Part shown: positions 21,875 to 32,367 of the stretch, one piece after another
Layout: each line of letters opens with the position of its first letter
Numbering within the stretch: the first letter of the stretch is position 1
Assembly: GCF_001274785.1 (NCBI RefSeq)
Contig: NZ_LHPI01000003.1
Coordinates: 124,001 to 188,000, forward strand
Reading direction: 5' to 3'
DNA from: Vibrio hepatarius
GTDB taxonomy: Bacteria > Pseudomonadota > Gammaproteobacteria > Enterobacterales > Vibrionaceae
Length of the DNA: 64,000 nucleotides
Made by a program: the position numbers and the translations under genes
The notes under the pieces: generated by a model
Databases searched by the model: none
What the model saw: the letters and a program-made list of their open reading frames with translations, nothing else
What the model was told of the DNA's origin: nothing

Positions 21875-22828
21875 ATGCGAGTAGTGCTGGGCCCGATGGA
21901 GGGCGTGTTAGACCATTTGATGCGTGAGATCCTGACAGATATCAATGACTATGACTTGTGTGTCACTGAGTTTGTCCGCGTCGTCGATCAACTTCTCCCT
22001 GATCACGTATTTCATCGTCTTTGTCCTGAACTGCACCAAGGTTCGCAGACCAAATCTGGCGTACCTGTGCATATCCAGTTACTCGGTCAAGATCCAAACT
22101 GGATGGCAGAAAACGCAATTCGAGCAGCCGACTTAGGCGCACGTGGCATTGATCTTAACTTTGGTTGCCCAGCAAAACTGGTCAACAAAAGCAAAGGCGG
22201 CGCAGCACTTCTGCAGCACCCAGAACTTATCCATAACGTCGTGAAAGCGTGTCGCCAAGCAGTTCCTGATACCATTCCGGTCACGGCGAAGATTCGCCTT
22301 GGTTGGGACAATCCTGAAGACTGCTTTGAAATTGTCGATGCGGTTGAGCAAGCTGGCGCCAACGAGTTAACTGTGCATGCTCGAACCAAAACAGGTGGCT
22401 ACAAAGCCAGTGAAATTAAGTGGGACTACATTAACCAGATCCGTCAACGATTTTCTATCCCGTTGATTGCCAACGGCGAAATCTGGAACTATCAAGACGG
22501 ACAGGCTTGCATTGAAACCACTGGTGTGGATTCGCTGATGGTATGCCGCGGCGCGTTTAACGTGCCTAACCTAGGTAATGTGGTCAAGCACAACCACAGT
22601 AAAATGCCTTGGGACGAAGTGGTGAAACTGCTACTGGTTTATTCTCAGTACGAAATGAAAGGTGACAAGGGGCTCTACTACCCTAACCGCGTCAAACAGT
22701 GGTTCTCTTACTTACGACAAGAATACTCTGAAGCGGCAGACTTGTTCCGCGAGATCCGCACCTACAACAAGGCAGAACCAATTGTTGCGCATATTACTGA
22801 GTACCAAAAGCGACTGATCGCCGCCTAG
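21875..22828 (+). CDS. dusC: tRNA-dihydrouridine(16) synthase
   Basis: DusC reduces uridine 16 in the D-loop of tRNAs, using FMN and NADPH. The TIM-barrel start [16 protein letters not shown] and the catalytic cysteine C98 in [15 protein letters not shown] are at the same positions as in E. coli DusC. I use the ATG giving [10 protein letters not shown] (317 residues), with AGAGGT eight bases upstream; 17 open codons before it are not part of the family. Its last four bases overlap the end of the convergent diguanylate cyclase gene. Confidence 0.95.
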   Translation: MRVVLGPMEGVLDHLMREILTDINDYDLCVTEFVRVVDQLLPDHVFHRLCPELHQGSQTKSGVPVHIQLLGQDPNWMAENAIRAADLGARGIDLNFGCPAKLVNKSKGGAALLQHPELIHNVVKACRQAVPDTIPVTAKIRLGWDNPEDCFEIVDAVEQAGANELTVHARTKTGGYKASEIKWDYINQIRQRFSIPLIANGEIWNYQDGQACIETTGVDSLMVCRGAFNVPNLGNVVKHNHSKMPWDEVVKLLLVYSQYEMKGDKGLYYPNRVKQWFSYLRQEYSEAADLFREIRTYNKAEPIVAHITEYQKRLIAA

Positions 22829-24288
22829 CACTCCAACTTATCTTTGCCTGTCGTTTTAGCGATATAGAGCTTTTCGTCTGCGGCTTTGAATAACTTATCA
22901 AAGTCGCGACTCTCTTCGTAACTGGTCACAACCACACCGCCAGATACCGTAAAGCCTGAATCAAGAATGCGTTTAGACTCCTGACCAATAATGGTACGTA
23001 CACGCTCTAAGGTTGCGATCAACTGATCTTGGTCACGACCACGCAAATAGATCACGAACTCTTCACCACCAAATCGGGCAACAGCATCGCTGTCACGGGT
23101 ACTATTCGCGATCTGGTCTGCAACATAGCAAATCACATTATCACCCATGTCATGGCCGTAGTTGTCGTTAATCAATTTGAAGTTATCGATGTCCAATACC
23201 GCAAGCGCGACATATTCGCTTCTCGTTGCGCTACTGATGTATTCCTCTAAACCACGGCGGTTCAGCAATCCCGTCATTGGGTCTTTAGCCGCGAGCTCTT
23301 TGAAATGGCGTCGCTCTACTCGCGTGTTGATAAAGAAAAGCGTCAGCACGGACAACACGTAAAGGATCAGAATCACGGCTAAGTTGTAACGCTCTTCGTA
23401 AAAGAAAAACCTTGTTTCCTTCACCAAGTCTAACTCGTAATACAACGAATGATTGCTGTGAACACCTTCAATTTCTATCGGTTTAATGTGGACCGAGTTT
23501 TCGGGAATCTCTCCTACCGACGTATCAACCATTCGGATCGAACCAGTGACTAAATTACTGTAGTTACCTAGTAGAGTTTCAGCAGAGATGTCGAGTGAAA
23601 GTACACCTTGATGTTCGCCTTGTACATAAACCGGCATCATCATGTTGAACACTCGCTTACTGGTGCCTATCAGCGGCTTTGGTCCGAGTAAAGTAATCAC
23701 ATCACCGTTTTGCAATGTCTCACGCCAGGCTGAGCGTGCTTTGATCGTCGCGAGTAACTCTGAATTGACGCCTTTGGCATAAGTCACAGGCGCCGACATC
23801 AAGTACCCTTCTTTATCGATGTAATGCACCCCGAAAAGGTAGTCATCAATGTCATGCAAAAACGACAGCACAGGAGCAATAGACACTTGCTCTGACGCTC
23901 GTTGGTAAAGATAACTCTGCTCATCACACAGCTCCTTTTCTCCAACGATTAGATACTTAACGTCAATCGGAACGTTTTCAGCGTGGTTATCTTCACGGAG
24001 CAACGACTTGTCGATTGGCCACATTTGGCACACGTTGTCATTGATGATTTTGCTGTGTTCAGAAAGTAGGTCGGAGTCTGGATACGAGTAATTACTAAAA
24101 CTGTAATCCAAGACCGTAATGATCTTTGTTGCACGGATAAGCGATGTTTCAATCCAGCGATACGCATCATCGATCTCTCGATTCACGGTATCGATATGGT
24201 TTCTTAAGATCAACGCAACAATCACCAATGACAATATCGCTGGCGCTGAAACTACGAACCCTAGACTGAAGTGTCTCGTAAACTGCAT
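22825..24288 (-). CDS. Membrane-bound diguanylate cyclase with periplasmic sensor
   Basis: The 487-residue protein has membrane segments at about 8-28 and 300-322, enclosing a periplasmic sensing domain of the double-CACHE type. The cytoplasmic GGDEF domain has the active-site signature GGEEF at 407-411, preceded by RDSD at 398-401, exactly five residues upstream as required for the product-inhibition I-site. It should therefore be an active, feedback-limited c-di-GMP synthase. The signal sensed is unknown. It stands alone and converges on dusC. Confidence 0.92.
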   Translation of the reverse strand: MQFTRHFSLGFVVSAPAILSLVIVALILRNHIDTVNREIDDAYRWIETSLIRATKIITVLDYSFSNYSYPDSDLLSEHSKIINDNVCQMWPIDKSLLREDNHAENVPIDVKYLIVGEKELCDEQSYLYQRASEQVSIAPVLSFLHDIDDYLFGVHYIDKEGYLMSAPVTYAKGVNSELLATIKARSAWRETLQNGDVITLLGPKPLIGTSKRVFNMMMPVYVQGEHQGVLSLDISAETLLGNYSNLVTGSIRMVDTSVGEIPENSVHIKPIEIEGVHSNHSLYYELDLVKETRFFFYEERYNLAVILILYVLSVLTLFFINTRVERRHFKELAAKDPMTGLLNRRGLEEYISSATRSEYVALAVLDIDNFKLINDNYGHDMGDNVICYVADQIANSTRDSDAVARFGGEEFVIYLRGRDQDQLIATLERVRTIIGQESKRILDSGFTVSGGVVVTSYEESRDFDKLFKAADEKLYIAKTTGKDKLEC

Positions 24289-24319
24289 TAAATCGCTTTA
24301 CCCTGTGAGGAAGAAAATA

Positions 24320-24353
24320 CAAAAGCCCATATCCTGACAGGAAATGGGCTATT
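24320..24353 (-). terminator. Probable terminator after the TrpXYZ-type ABC operon
   Basis: AGCCCAT pairs with ATGGGCT, with an inner TCCTG/CAGGA stem, followed by TTTTGT on the minus strand. It is 59 bases past the ATPase stop codon. Confidence 0.65.
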
Positions 24354-24411
24354 ATTCTAAACTATGCCACGAAATTTGAGAATTTTCTGACGCGATTATG
24401 TAACTAAATTA

Positions 24412-25206
24412 TTAATTTAGTAGCAAACTGTCGTCGGCTAATTCTTCACCTCTCACCTTCGAGAACATTTCTAGCAAGTCAGCAACCTGCATATTCGCAC
24501 GTTGTTCGCCTGCTACATCCAGCACAATCTCGCCTTGGTGAAGCATCACGGTTCTGTCTCCGCAAGCTAGCGCGTCTTTCATCGAGTGCGTCACCATCAT
24601 CACGGTTAAGTTAAACTCCTTAACAATTTTTTTGGTTAGATCGATGATAAATGCCGCCATTCTTGGATCAAGTGCCGCAGTGTGTTCATCAAGTAACAAC
24701 AGTTTACTGTCTGATAGCGTCGCCATCACAAGACTGACGGCTTGTCGCTGCCCACCAGATAATAGGCCAATACTGTCACCCAATCGGTCTTCCAAGCCCA
24801 AACCTAGAATGCTTATTCGCTCCTGAAACAGTTTTCTACGCTGAGCAGAGAGCGACAAATTCCAGCCGCGTCTTTTACCACGCATGTAGGCAAGCGCCAT
24901 GTTTTCTTCAATCGTCAAATCACCACACGTTCCCGCAAGCGGATCTTGGAACACGCGCGCACACTGTTTCGCTCGTTGGTCAACACTTTGGCGAGTAACG
25001 TCAAGTTCATTGATGATCACTTTACCACCGATCATCGGCGTTTCGCCCGTCACCGCACCTAACAAGGTGGACTTACCCGCGCCATTGGACCCAATGACGG
25101 TCAGGAACTCGTGCTCTGGCACTTCTAGCGAGACACCTCTAAGCGCTTTGTTTTCCAAAATCGTACCTGGGTTAAAGGTTACTTGGATATCTTCCAGACG
25201 AATCAT
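24412..25206 (-). CDS. ABC importer ATPase, TrpZ/LIV-I-like
   Basis: The 264-residue ATPase powers the importer encoded with it. Walker A is GSNGAGKST (39-47), the signature is LSGGQRQAVS, and Walker B with the D-loop reads LLLLDEHTAALDP. Its ATG overlaps the permease stop (ATGA), so it is the last gene of a coupled three-gene operon. The family resembles the TrpXYZ-type importers of firmicutes, some of which carry tryptophan or tyrosine; the substrate here is not known. Confidence 0.9.
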   Translation of the reverse strand: MIRLEDIQVTFNPGTILENKALRGVSLEVPEHEFLTVIGSNGAGKSTLLGAVTGETPMIGGKVIINELDVTRQSVDQRAKQCARVFQDPLAGTCGDLTIEENMALAYMRGKRRGWNLSLSAQRRKLFQERISILGLGLEDRLGDSIGLLSGGQRQAVSLVMATLSDSKLLLLDEHTAALDPRMAAFIIDLTKKIVKEFNLTVMMVTHSMKDALACGDRTVMLHQGEIVLDVAGEQRANMQVADLLEMFSKVRGEELADDSLLLN

Positions 25207-26147
25207 GCAACATCTCCTGACTTCTTACTTGGTTTTACTCCATTGGCACCTGATTCAGGCGCGAGAGCCTTTTTTGCTTTTAAGTTTCCTTTAAGCTTCG
25301 GAGCAATCAGAGCAAACGCTACCAACACCGCCGTAACCAAATTCAAATCAGAAGCTTGTAGACCGAACATACCTGAACTTAACGCAAACGCGACCGCTAG
25401 TCGGTACAACACCGAACCGAGTACAACCGCCAGCACGGCGACCCAAATCTTGCGCCCCGGAATTAACGTTTGACCAAGAATAACCGCCGCTAGACCCACG
25501 ACAATCGTACCCACGCCGGAAGTCACATCGGCAAAACTGTTGGTTTGTGCAAACAATGCACCAGCAAAGCCAACAAAGCCGTTTGAAAGTGCTAAACCAA
25601 AGTAAGTGTAAAACGCGGTACTTGCGCCTTGTGCTTTTACCATGCGAGCGTTAACACCCGTCGCACGCAAGCCTAAACCAAAGTCACTGTTAAGCAGACG
25701 CACCACAAACCAAGCGGAAAATAAGACCAGTAAACCCACCACCAGCGGACGCAACAGCATAGGATCACCCATCGACTCAAACGGAGTCAGGATGGTTTCT
25801 TCGCCGAGTAGCGCAACGTTTGGACGCCCCATGATACGAATATTGATCGAAAACGCAGCAATCATCGTCAAAATAGAAGCTAACAGGTGTAAAATGCCGC
25901 AACGTACAGCAAGAAATGCAGTGACCCAACCCGTCATACCACCGGCAATAATCGCCATACCCGTCGCAAGCCAAGGGTTGATACCGGAAACAATCGCCGT
26001 TGCCGCTACCGCCGCTCCCATCGGGAAACTGCCATCAACACTCAAATCGGGGAAATCAAGAACACGGAAAGTAAGGTAAACACCAAGAGCAACTAAGCCA
26101 TAAAGTAGCCCAATCTCCAGCGCACCAAAAAATGCAAAAGCAGACAT
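25203..26147 (-). CDS. ABC importer permease, TrpY-like (BPD_transp_2 fold)
   Basis: The 314-residue protein is almost wholly hydrophobic, with about eight to nine membrane segments, and carries the family phrase DFPDLSVDGSFPMGAAVAA near the N-terminus. I use the ATG giving MSAFAFFGALEIGLLYG because it has GGGAG upstream; the 12 codons before it fall in the spacer. A strong hairpin separates it from the binding-protein gene upstream, and it overlaps the ATPase gene downstream. Confidence 0.9.
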   Translation of the reverse strand: MSAFAFFGALEIGLLYGLVALGVYLTFRVLDFPDLSVDGSFPMGAAVAATAIVSGINPWLATGMAIIAGGMTGWVTAFLAVRCGILHLLASILTMIAAFSINIRIMGRPNVALLGEETILTPFESMGDPMLLRPLVVGLLVLFSAWFVVRLLNSDFGLGLRATGVNARMVKAQGASTAFYTYFGLALSNGFVGFAGALFAQTNSFADVTSGVGTIVVGLAAVILGQTLIPGRKIWVAVLAVVLGSVLYRLAVAFALSSGMFGLQASDLNLVTAVLVAFALIAPKLKGNLKAKKALAPESGANGVKPSKKSGDVA

Positions 26148-26172
26148 ACAAACTCCCTTTTCTGCTAGAGGA

Positions 26173-26200
26173 AAGGAGAACACCTCTCTGTGTTCTCCTT
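26173..26200 (-). promoter_or_regulatory. Intercistronic hairpin between binding-protein and permease genes
   Basis: AAGGAGAACAC and GTGTTCTCCTT form a perfect 11-bp stem with a CTCTCT loop, in the gap between the binding-protein stop and the permease start. No T run follows directly, so it is more likely an mRNA stabiliser or partial attenuator than a full terminator. Confidence 0.7.
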
Positions 26201-26209
26201 ATTAGAGGC

Positions 26210-27175
26210 TTACTTCACGCTGGTGGCGCGGTCTAGCACAGAGGCAGGGATGGTTATGCCAAGCATCTTAGCTGCACTAGTATTCACGACGAGGTCAGAA
26301 CCTTTCGCAACTTTTACGTCTAACGAACCAGGTGCCGCGCCTTCAAGAATCGCTGCTACGTAGTCTGCGGTTTGAACGCCAACTTGGTAGTAGTCAAAAC
26401 CCAAGCTTGCAATCGCACCTTTTTCAACATAAGACGTTGCACCGCCCAAAACCGGAGTTTTTGCTTGGTTTGCCGCTACAATCATGCCCTCAATCGCACT
26501 GGCTACCGTGTTATCAGTTGCCGCGTAAATCACGTCTGATTTCTCAGCAATCGCTTGAGTTGCCGACTGTACATCTGCACTTTTCAGCGCTGTTGCTTCA
26601 ACCACTTTAAGGCCTTGAGCTTCAGCGCTTTGTTTTAGTAAATCAACCAAAGCGACAGCATTCGCTTCACCTGGGTTAAACACAACACCAATAGATTTTG
26701 CATTTGGCAGGATTTCTTTAATTAGCTCGACGTGCTGAGCAACTGGAGAAAGGTCTGATAGACCCGTCACGTTCTTACCTGGTTGCTCCATACTTGAAAC
26801 CAGTTTAGCGCCCACAGGGTCTGTAACGGCGGTAAATACCACTGGGATAGTACGAGTTGCTGAAACCAGTGCTTGTGCGGTTGGCGTGGCAATACCAACT
26901 AACACGTCCGGCTGTTCACCGACAAACTGACGCGCAATTTGGACCGCGATAGCAGGGTTACCTTGTGCGGTTTTGTAGTCAAAATCGAGGTTTTTACCTT
27001 GCTCATATCCTTTTGATTTAAGGCCATCAATCAACCCTTGGCGGGTTGCGTCGAGCGCTGGGTGTTCAACAATCTGTGAAACGGCAACTTTGGCAGTTTT
27101 TGCCATGATACTTGTCGAAGCCAGTAGGGTTGCGCCGGCTAGAACTGCGGTCGCAATGACTTTTCCTGCTTTCAT
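26210..27175 (-). CDS. ABC importer substrate-binding protein, TrpX-like (ABC_sub_bind family)
   Basis: A signal peptide covers residues 1-25 (VIATAVLAGATLLASTSIMA), so the 321-residue precursor is exported to the periplasm. The mature protein starts KTAKVAVSQIVEHPALDATR and has the family motifs GIATPTAQALV, TDPVGAKLV and VFNPGEANAV. It is the first gene of the operon. Relatives bind aromatic amino acids or other small organic molecules; I cannot say which ligand applies here. Confidence 0.9.
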   Translation of the reverse strand: MKAGKVIATAVLAGATLLASTSIMAKTAKVAVSQIVEHPALDATRQGLIDGLKSKGYEQGKNLDFDYKTAQGNPAIAVQIARQFVGEQPDVLVGIATPTAQALVSATRTIPVVFTAVTDPVGAKLVSSMEQPGKNVTGLSDLSPVAQHVELIKEILPNAKSIGVVFNPGEANAVALVDLLKQSAEAQGLKVVEATALKSADVQSATQAIAEKSDVIYAATDNTVASAIEGMIVAANQAKTPVLGGATSYVEKGAIASLGFDYYQVGVQTADYVAAILEGAAPGSLDVKVAKGSDLVVNTSAAKMLGITIPASVLDRATSVK

Positions 27176-27340
27176 CTTAACTCCTTGATTTCAGCAATAT
27201 GATGTTGTGTGCAAATATCGTTATATAGTTTTTTATATGAATTGCGCACTTTATGTACGCATAAATCATTATTACCAATAACTTGCTAGAAAGGGAAGCA
27301 GGATTTAACAAGATATAAACAAAATCAGAGATGGGTAGAG

Positions 27341-28534
27341 TTAGGCTTTCACCGCTCGGATCAATATGTTGCGCGGAGTAATTTGCTTGGAGCAGAACTC
27401 GTTAACCTCGACCTTGTACCCTTGCTCTTCAAGATAGATGGCTTTATCGAAGACCAGCCACAGCTCTAATGCTCGTCGAAAGATCTGTTGCACTAAACTA
27501 AGGCGCTCCATTTGCCAGTAGCGTGTCTCACCAAGCTTTAGATAATGTTCCGCGTCAAACGTAGGTAGAGTGACTCCCTTCTGCTGCGCTGCCCAGTGGC
27601 AAAAAGCATCAAAGCCGCAAGCCAATAATGATTTCTTGATACTCGGAACAGGTTCATAGTGCTGGAAACCGCATTCCGACCGCAGCAGTAAATCAAAGCC
27701 GAGTCGATAGCACATTTCTAAGTATCGATGACGCTTAACCCTCTCACCACCCGTCACGGTTTCTTGCAATGGGATGCGCAGTTCATTTTTAGACAGTGTC
27801 AGAGCCGACGCTTTGGCAACAGTTGAAAGAGGTTGATAACGGTCGTGCTGAATAAGGTGATAGCAGCACGGTGAAATCGTCATCGCAGGCAGCCCTTTTC
27901 GACAACCGTGCCGAATCAACGACACATGCAGGTCGCCGCATGCGTGCAACGCGACTGCATGCTGATTTGGGTTCATCACAGAAGTCGCGTCGTTTGATAG
28001 TGCATCGCCCCGCACAAAGTGCATCGGTAGACCTTGTTGGTCTGCTTCTTTTTGCCCTGTTTGGCACAGGGCCGCTTGAAACTCAAAGCTAGTGACAGAC
28101 TGCTGGCTTTGGCTGGCTAATATCCTGCCAAGAAAACCTTTCCCCGAGCACCATTCAAGCCATTCACTACCTGCGTGATGCTTGAGTGCAGCTTCGCTCA
28201 TCGACGTAATTTGCTCGAGCTTTCGACCGGGGATACCGGCATCGACACCTCTCGGAAGCGTTATGCCCTCAAGGGGAATTGACCGAAGTGTCGTCAGTTG
28301 AGAGAGGATATGCGTTTCTGGTAACAAGCGCGCAAGCTCATTTCCCAACTCGTCATTGTGCTCTTTATAGAATTCAATTTGCTGATTAGACAGCGAGCTT
28401 AACCATTCGCATAGCTGGGGAGAGCGCTCAACCCAAGGTAAGTCTTGGTCTAAGCTTTGAAAAAATGGCTCAAAGCGCCAAAACGATTGGTAGCGATTTA
28501 AAACAGTATCGAGTTGTTGAAATTGTTGCTGCAT
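27341..28534 (-). CDS. SAM-dependent methyltransferase of the Methyltransf_32/GSTCD-like type
   Basis: The 397-residue cytoplasmic protein has a SAM-binding motif I at 125-136 (WLEWCSGKGFLG), a later ALHACGDLH motif at 195-203, and a conserved-looking SPCCYHLI at 221-228. This set is the mark of the family that includes the methyltransferase half of eukaryotic GSTCD and METTL25-like proteins. The substrate is unknown. The N-terminal 110 residues are extra and resemble no domain I know. It is a single gene, divergent from nothing, with its start after a GGGGG tract. Confidence 0.8.
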   Translation of the reverse strand: MQQQFQQLDTVLNRYQSFWRFEPFFQSLDQDLPWVERSPQLCEWLSSLSNQQIEFYKEHNDELGNELARLLPETHILSQLTTLRSIPLEGITLPRGVDAGIPGRKLEQITSMSEAALKHHAGSEWLEWCSGKGFLGRILASQSQQSVTSFEFQAALCQTGQKEADQQGLPMHFVRGDALSNDATSVMNPNQHAVALHACGDLHVSLIRHGCRKGLPAMTISPCCYHLIQHDRYQPLSTVAKASALTLSKNELRIPLQETVTGGERVKRHRYLEMCYRLGFDLLLRSECGFQHYEPVPSIKKSLLACGFDAFCHWAAQQKGVTLPTFDAEHYLKLGETRYWQMERLSLVQQIFRRALELWLVFDKAIYLEEQGYKVEVNEFCSKQITPRNILIRAVKA

Positions 28535-28621
28535 GCATCCCCCTGCTGACCGACTATTTTAGCCAACGCGCGTGAAGAAGAAAACGCGCTAATGATTTCA
28601 GCATGCAGAAAATGCATCTAT

Positions 28622-29638
<1,017 letters not shown>

Positions 29639-29894
29639 TCATATTTTATAATATTTAGTTATAACGCCTCCAGTAGAAAATTGATAGTCCTGACTAGAAT
29701 CACGTGATGAAGCCAGAAAGTTCCGAAAACAATGTGGGGAATTTGCAATCAATTCCTCATTCTCAATAAACTGGTTAGGTTTTTGATTTCGAAATTGCTA
29801 ACTCGTGAGTAATAATACAAAAATCAGTGTAGAGCGTTGGCAGTATCGTGTATCCTAATTTGCTAGCCACCGGAAACGAAAAGATACGGAATTT

Positions 29895-30659
29895 ATGTAT
29901 ATTGGTTTAATCATAGCTTTAGTCGTCATATTACTAGCTCTAATTCTTGGCTATAACATCATGTTGCAGTACAAGGTCAAAGTTGAAACTGCGAAGAAGC
30001 AAGAAAGCTCGCGCTATATCCAAATCATCGACGCGACCGAAGAGTTGATCGGTCATGCGAATCATATTCCGTACAGCAAAGAACTGATTCTGTGTCTAAA
30101 CACTCGTATTCTTGATGCGCTACAAAGCATGTTGGACTTGGATCCGAAGAACAAACAGCTTGCTCAACGCGTCGAGAATGTAAAACAGCAGATTGCACAG
30201 GTAAAAGAAAACTACCCGGTTAACGAGGGCACAAACTTTAAAGTGCCGAGTAATGACAAACAAGCCATTATGATGCTGAAACTCGTTAAGCGCTTGCGTG
30301 ACACCATCCGCAGTGAACACAATAAGGGCCGTTTCGAAACCCAAGCGTATGTGGCAGAAAATTCACGCTTAGAGACGATCCAAATCCGCATCAATATCGA
30401 AAACGTTATTAAAAGAGCCAAAGAAGCGACCGTTCGTGGCCAACCAGGAACTGCACTACAGCTTCTGCGTAAAGGTTTGGATGCACTTAGCACTAAGAAT
30501 GATAACTACTCTGTTCAAGCGCGTGAAAAACTTCAGAACATGCATGACGAATTAGAACGTTCTCGCCAGAACAAACAAGCTCAAGAACTGCATATTCGTG
30601 AAGATAAAGAGCGTCAAGATGACATGAACGTTATCTTTGGTGAAAAGAAAAAATGGTAA
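29895..30659 (+). CDS. Single-pass membrane protein of unknown function
   Basis: I do not recognise the family. Residues 3-24 are a strong membrane anchor (IGLIIALVVILLALILGY); the remaining 230 residues are charged, mostly helical and cytoplasmic by the positive-inside rule, with coiled-coil-like stretches (QLAQRVENVKQQIAQVKENY, and the K/E/Q-rich C-terminus). The region GRFETQAYVAENSRLETIQIRI and RGQPGTALQLLRKGLDAL suggests a small helical-repeat domain. The gene is divergent from cysB and has its own terminator. A role as envelope scaffold or stress protein is only a guess. Confidence 0.82.
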   Translation: MYIGLIIALVVILLALILGYNIMLQYKVKVETAKKQESSRYIQIIDATEELIGHANHIPYSKELILCLNTRILDALQSMLDLDPKNKQLAQRVENVKQQIAQVKENYPVNEGTNFKVPSNDKQAIMMLKLVKRLRDTIRSEHNKGRFETQAYVAENSRLETIQIRINIENVIKRAKEATVRGQPGTALQLLRKGLDALSTKNDNYSVQAREKLQNMHDELERSRQNKQAQELHIREDKERQDDMNVIFGEKKKW

Positions 30660-30683
30660 TATAATTGCCTCAATTTCATCTTT

Positions 30684-30707
30684 AAAGGTCGCTGATGCGG
30701 CCTTTTC
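30684..30707 (+). terminator. Terminator after the unknown membrane protein gene
   Basis: AAAGGTCGC and GCGGCCTTTT pair around TGAT with one mismatch, followed by a T-rich run. Confidence 0.8.
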
Positions 30708-30740
30708 TATTTCTACACCTAGATTTGTATTAGTGGCGCA

Positions 30741-31520
30741 ATGATTGATCTAAAAACTTACGACTCACTGCTAGAACCGATAAACAGCTTTCTTCAATGC
30801 TCGACACCAAACGCTTGGATAGATGAAGCGAAGAAGCCAGAAAATCTAAAAACGGTCCTCATTGACCATTTGCTTTGTGAGTTGAAAGCTGGTCAATCAG
30901 CCATGTACTTAATCCGCAAATATGCCGTCGATAAAAGCAGCGCCCACAACCTGCTCGACTGGTTTAAACCATACGAAGATTTCGCGTATAGAAAGACGGG
31001 CAGCCTTGAAACACTGAAAGGGAAAAGCAATATCTCCAAAGCCATCATGGCGAAATCAAACTCGCCTTATAGCCAAGATTTGATCGATAAGATGGTGTTG
31101 CTGATTAAAGAAGAGCTGCACCATTTCTATCAAGTCTTAGAGATCATGGACAGCCGTGGTATCGCTTATGAGCCTGTACAAGCCAGCCGCTACGCAAAGG
31201 GGATGCTGTCAGAAATGGCGACGCACGAACCGCAGACACTGATCGACAAGTTGATTATCGGCGCATATATAGAAGCACGTTCGTGTGAGCGATTTGCCAA
31301 ACTGGCCCCTCATATGGACGATGATATCGCGAAGTTCTACATATCGCTGCTACGCTCAGAAGCGCGTCACTATCAGGATTACCTGACTTTAGCGGAAGAA
31401 ATTGCTGGTAAAGATATCTCACAACGCGTTCAATTTTTTGGTGAACTTGAAGCGTCACTGATTTCTTCACCAGATGAGGATTTCAAATTTCACAGTGGCG
31501 TCCCTCAAGCCACAGTCTAA
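30741..31520 (+). CDS. miaE: tRNA 2-methylthio-N6-isopentenyladenosine hydroxylase
   Basis: MiaE is an oxygen-dependent diiron enzyme that hydroxylates the isopentenyl group of ms2i6A37 in tRNAs. The ferritin-like fold is supported by the iron ligands in KEELHHF (E124/E125, H127/H128) and in RSEARHYQDY near residue 205. The length is 259 residues. E. coli K-12 lacks this gene whereas Salmonella and vibrios have it. It stands alone on the plus strand. Confidence 0.93.
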   Translation: MIDLKTYDSLLEPINSFLQCSTPNAWIDEAKKPENLKTVLIDHLLCELKAGQSAMYLIRKYAVDKSSAHNLLDWFKPYEDFAYRKTGSLETLKGKSNISKAIMAKSNSPYSQDLIDKMVLLIKEELHHFYQVLEIMDSRGIAYEPVQASRYAKGMLSEMATHEPQTLIDKLIIGAYIEARSCERFAKLAPHMDDDIAKFYISLLRSEARHYQDYLTLAEEIAGKDISQRVQFFGELEASLISSPDEDFKFHSGVPQATV

Positions 31521-31534
31521 TAGTTCAAAAACGC

Positions 31535-31563
31535 AAAAGGCCCGCAACTTTAGCGGGCCTTTC
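31535..31563. terminator. Terminator between miaE and pyrF
   Basis: AAAGGCCCGC and GCGGGCCTTT form a 10-bp stem with loop AACTTTA, usable from both sides. Confidence 0.9.
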
Positions 31564-31586
31564 TAATTAATCTACGGTACTAAAAA

Positions 31587-32282
31587 CTACTTCAGTGTCG
31601 CATTAATCTCTGCCAAGACCGCGGCTGGGTCAGCAGCTTGAGTGATTGGCCGACCGATTACCAGATAATCTGAGCCCGCTTGAATCGCGTCAACCGGTGT
31701 CATAATACGTTTTTGGTCACCAACGGCTGCACCTGCCGGACGAATACCCGGAGTCACGAGTTTAAACTCTTGCCCTAGCTGGCTTTTAAGCATCGATGCT
31801 TCTTGTGCGGAACACACTACGCCGTCGAGGCCAGAATTCTTAGTTAGCGTCGCAAGACGAATCACTTGCTCTTGAGGCGCAACGTCTAAGCCGATGCCAG
31901 CCAAATCGCTTTGTTCCATGCTGGTTAATACCGTCACACCAATAAGCAGCGGGCGGTCTTTGCCATAAGGTTCTAGGATTTCGCGCGATGCTGTCATCAT
32001 GCGTTCACCACCACTCGCGTGTACATTCACCATCCAAACGCCCATCTCAGCCGCTGCACGTACTGCTTTTGAGCAAGTGTTTGGAATATCGTGGAATTTA
32101 AGATCAAGAAATACTGAGAAACCGCGCTTGTGTAACTCTTTAACGAAATCAGGACCAAATAGTGTAAACATCTCTTTGCCAACTTTCAGGCGGCATGACG
32201 AAGGATCAATTCTATCTACAAACGCAAGCGCATCTGCTTGGTTGTCATAATCCAGTGCGACAATAACTTTTTGGTCGATCAT
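31587..32282 (-). CDS. pyrF: Orotidine 5'-phosphate decarboxylase
   Basis: PyrF catalyses the last step of UMP synthesis. The catalytic D60-x-K62-x2-D65 set sits in [12 protein letters not shown], and [14 protein letters not shown] is the phosphate-binding region. The length of 231 residues matches E. coli. It follows lapB after a terminator-like hairpin, so it can be expressed from its own promoter; in E. coli pyrF likewise follows lapAB. Confidence 0.98.
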   Translation of the reverse strand: MIDQKVIVALDYDNQADALAFVDRIDPSSCRLKVGKEMFTLFGPDFVKELHKRGFSVFLDLKFHDIPNTCSKAVRAAAEMGVWMVNVHASGGERMMTASREILEPYGKDRPLLIGVTVLTSMEQSDLAGIGLDVAPQEQVIRLATLTKNSGLDGVVCSAQEASMLKSQLGQEFKLVTPGIRPAGAAVGDQKRIMTPVDAIQAGSDYLVIGRPITQAADPAAVLAEINATLK

Positions 32283-32324
32283 TTCATCTCCTAATTATTT
32301 TGGTTTTTTGTTAAACAAAAGGCT

Positions 32325-32361
32325 AAAAAAATGCAGCGGACAGAAACTCTGTCAGCTGCAT
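32325..32361 (-). terminator. Terminator after lapB
   Basis: On the minus strand ATGCAGC-T-GACAGA pairs with TCTGTC-C-GCTGCAT around a GTTT loop and runs into seven T. It separates the lapAB transcript from pyrF. Confidence 0.88.
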
Positions 32362-32367
32362 CAAAAA

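Noticed and set aside
25642-26079. 145-codon open frame on the plus strand
   Set aside because: It is the reverse of a highly hydrophobic permease gene; such genes often leave the opposite strand open. No ribosome site.
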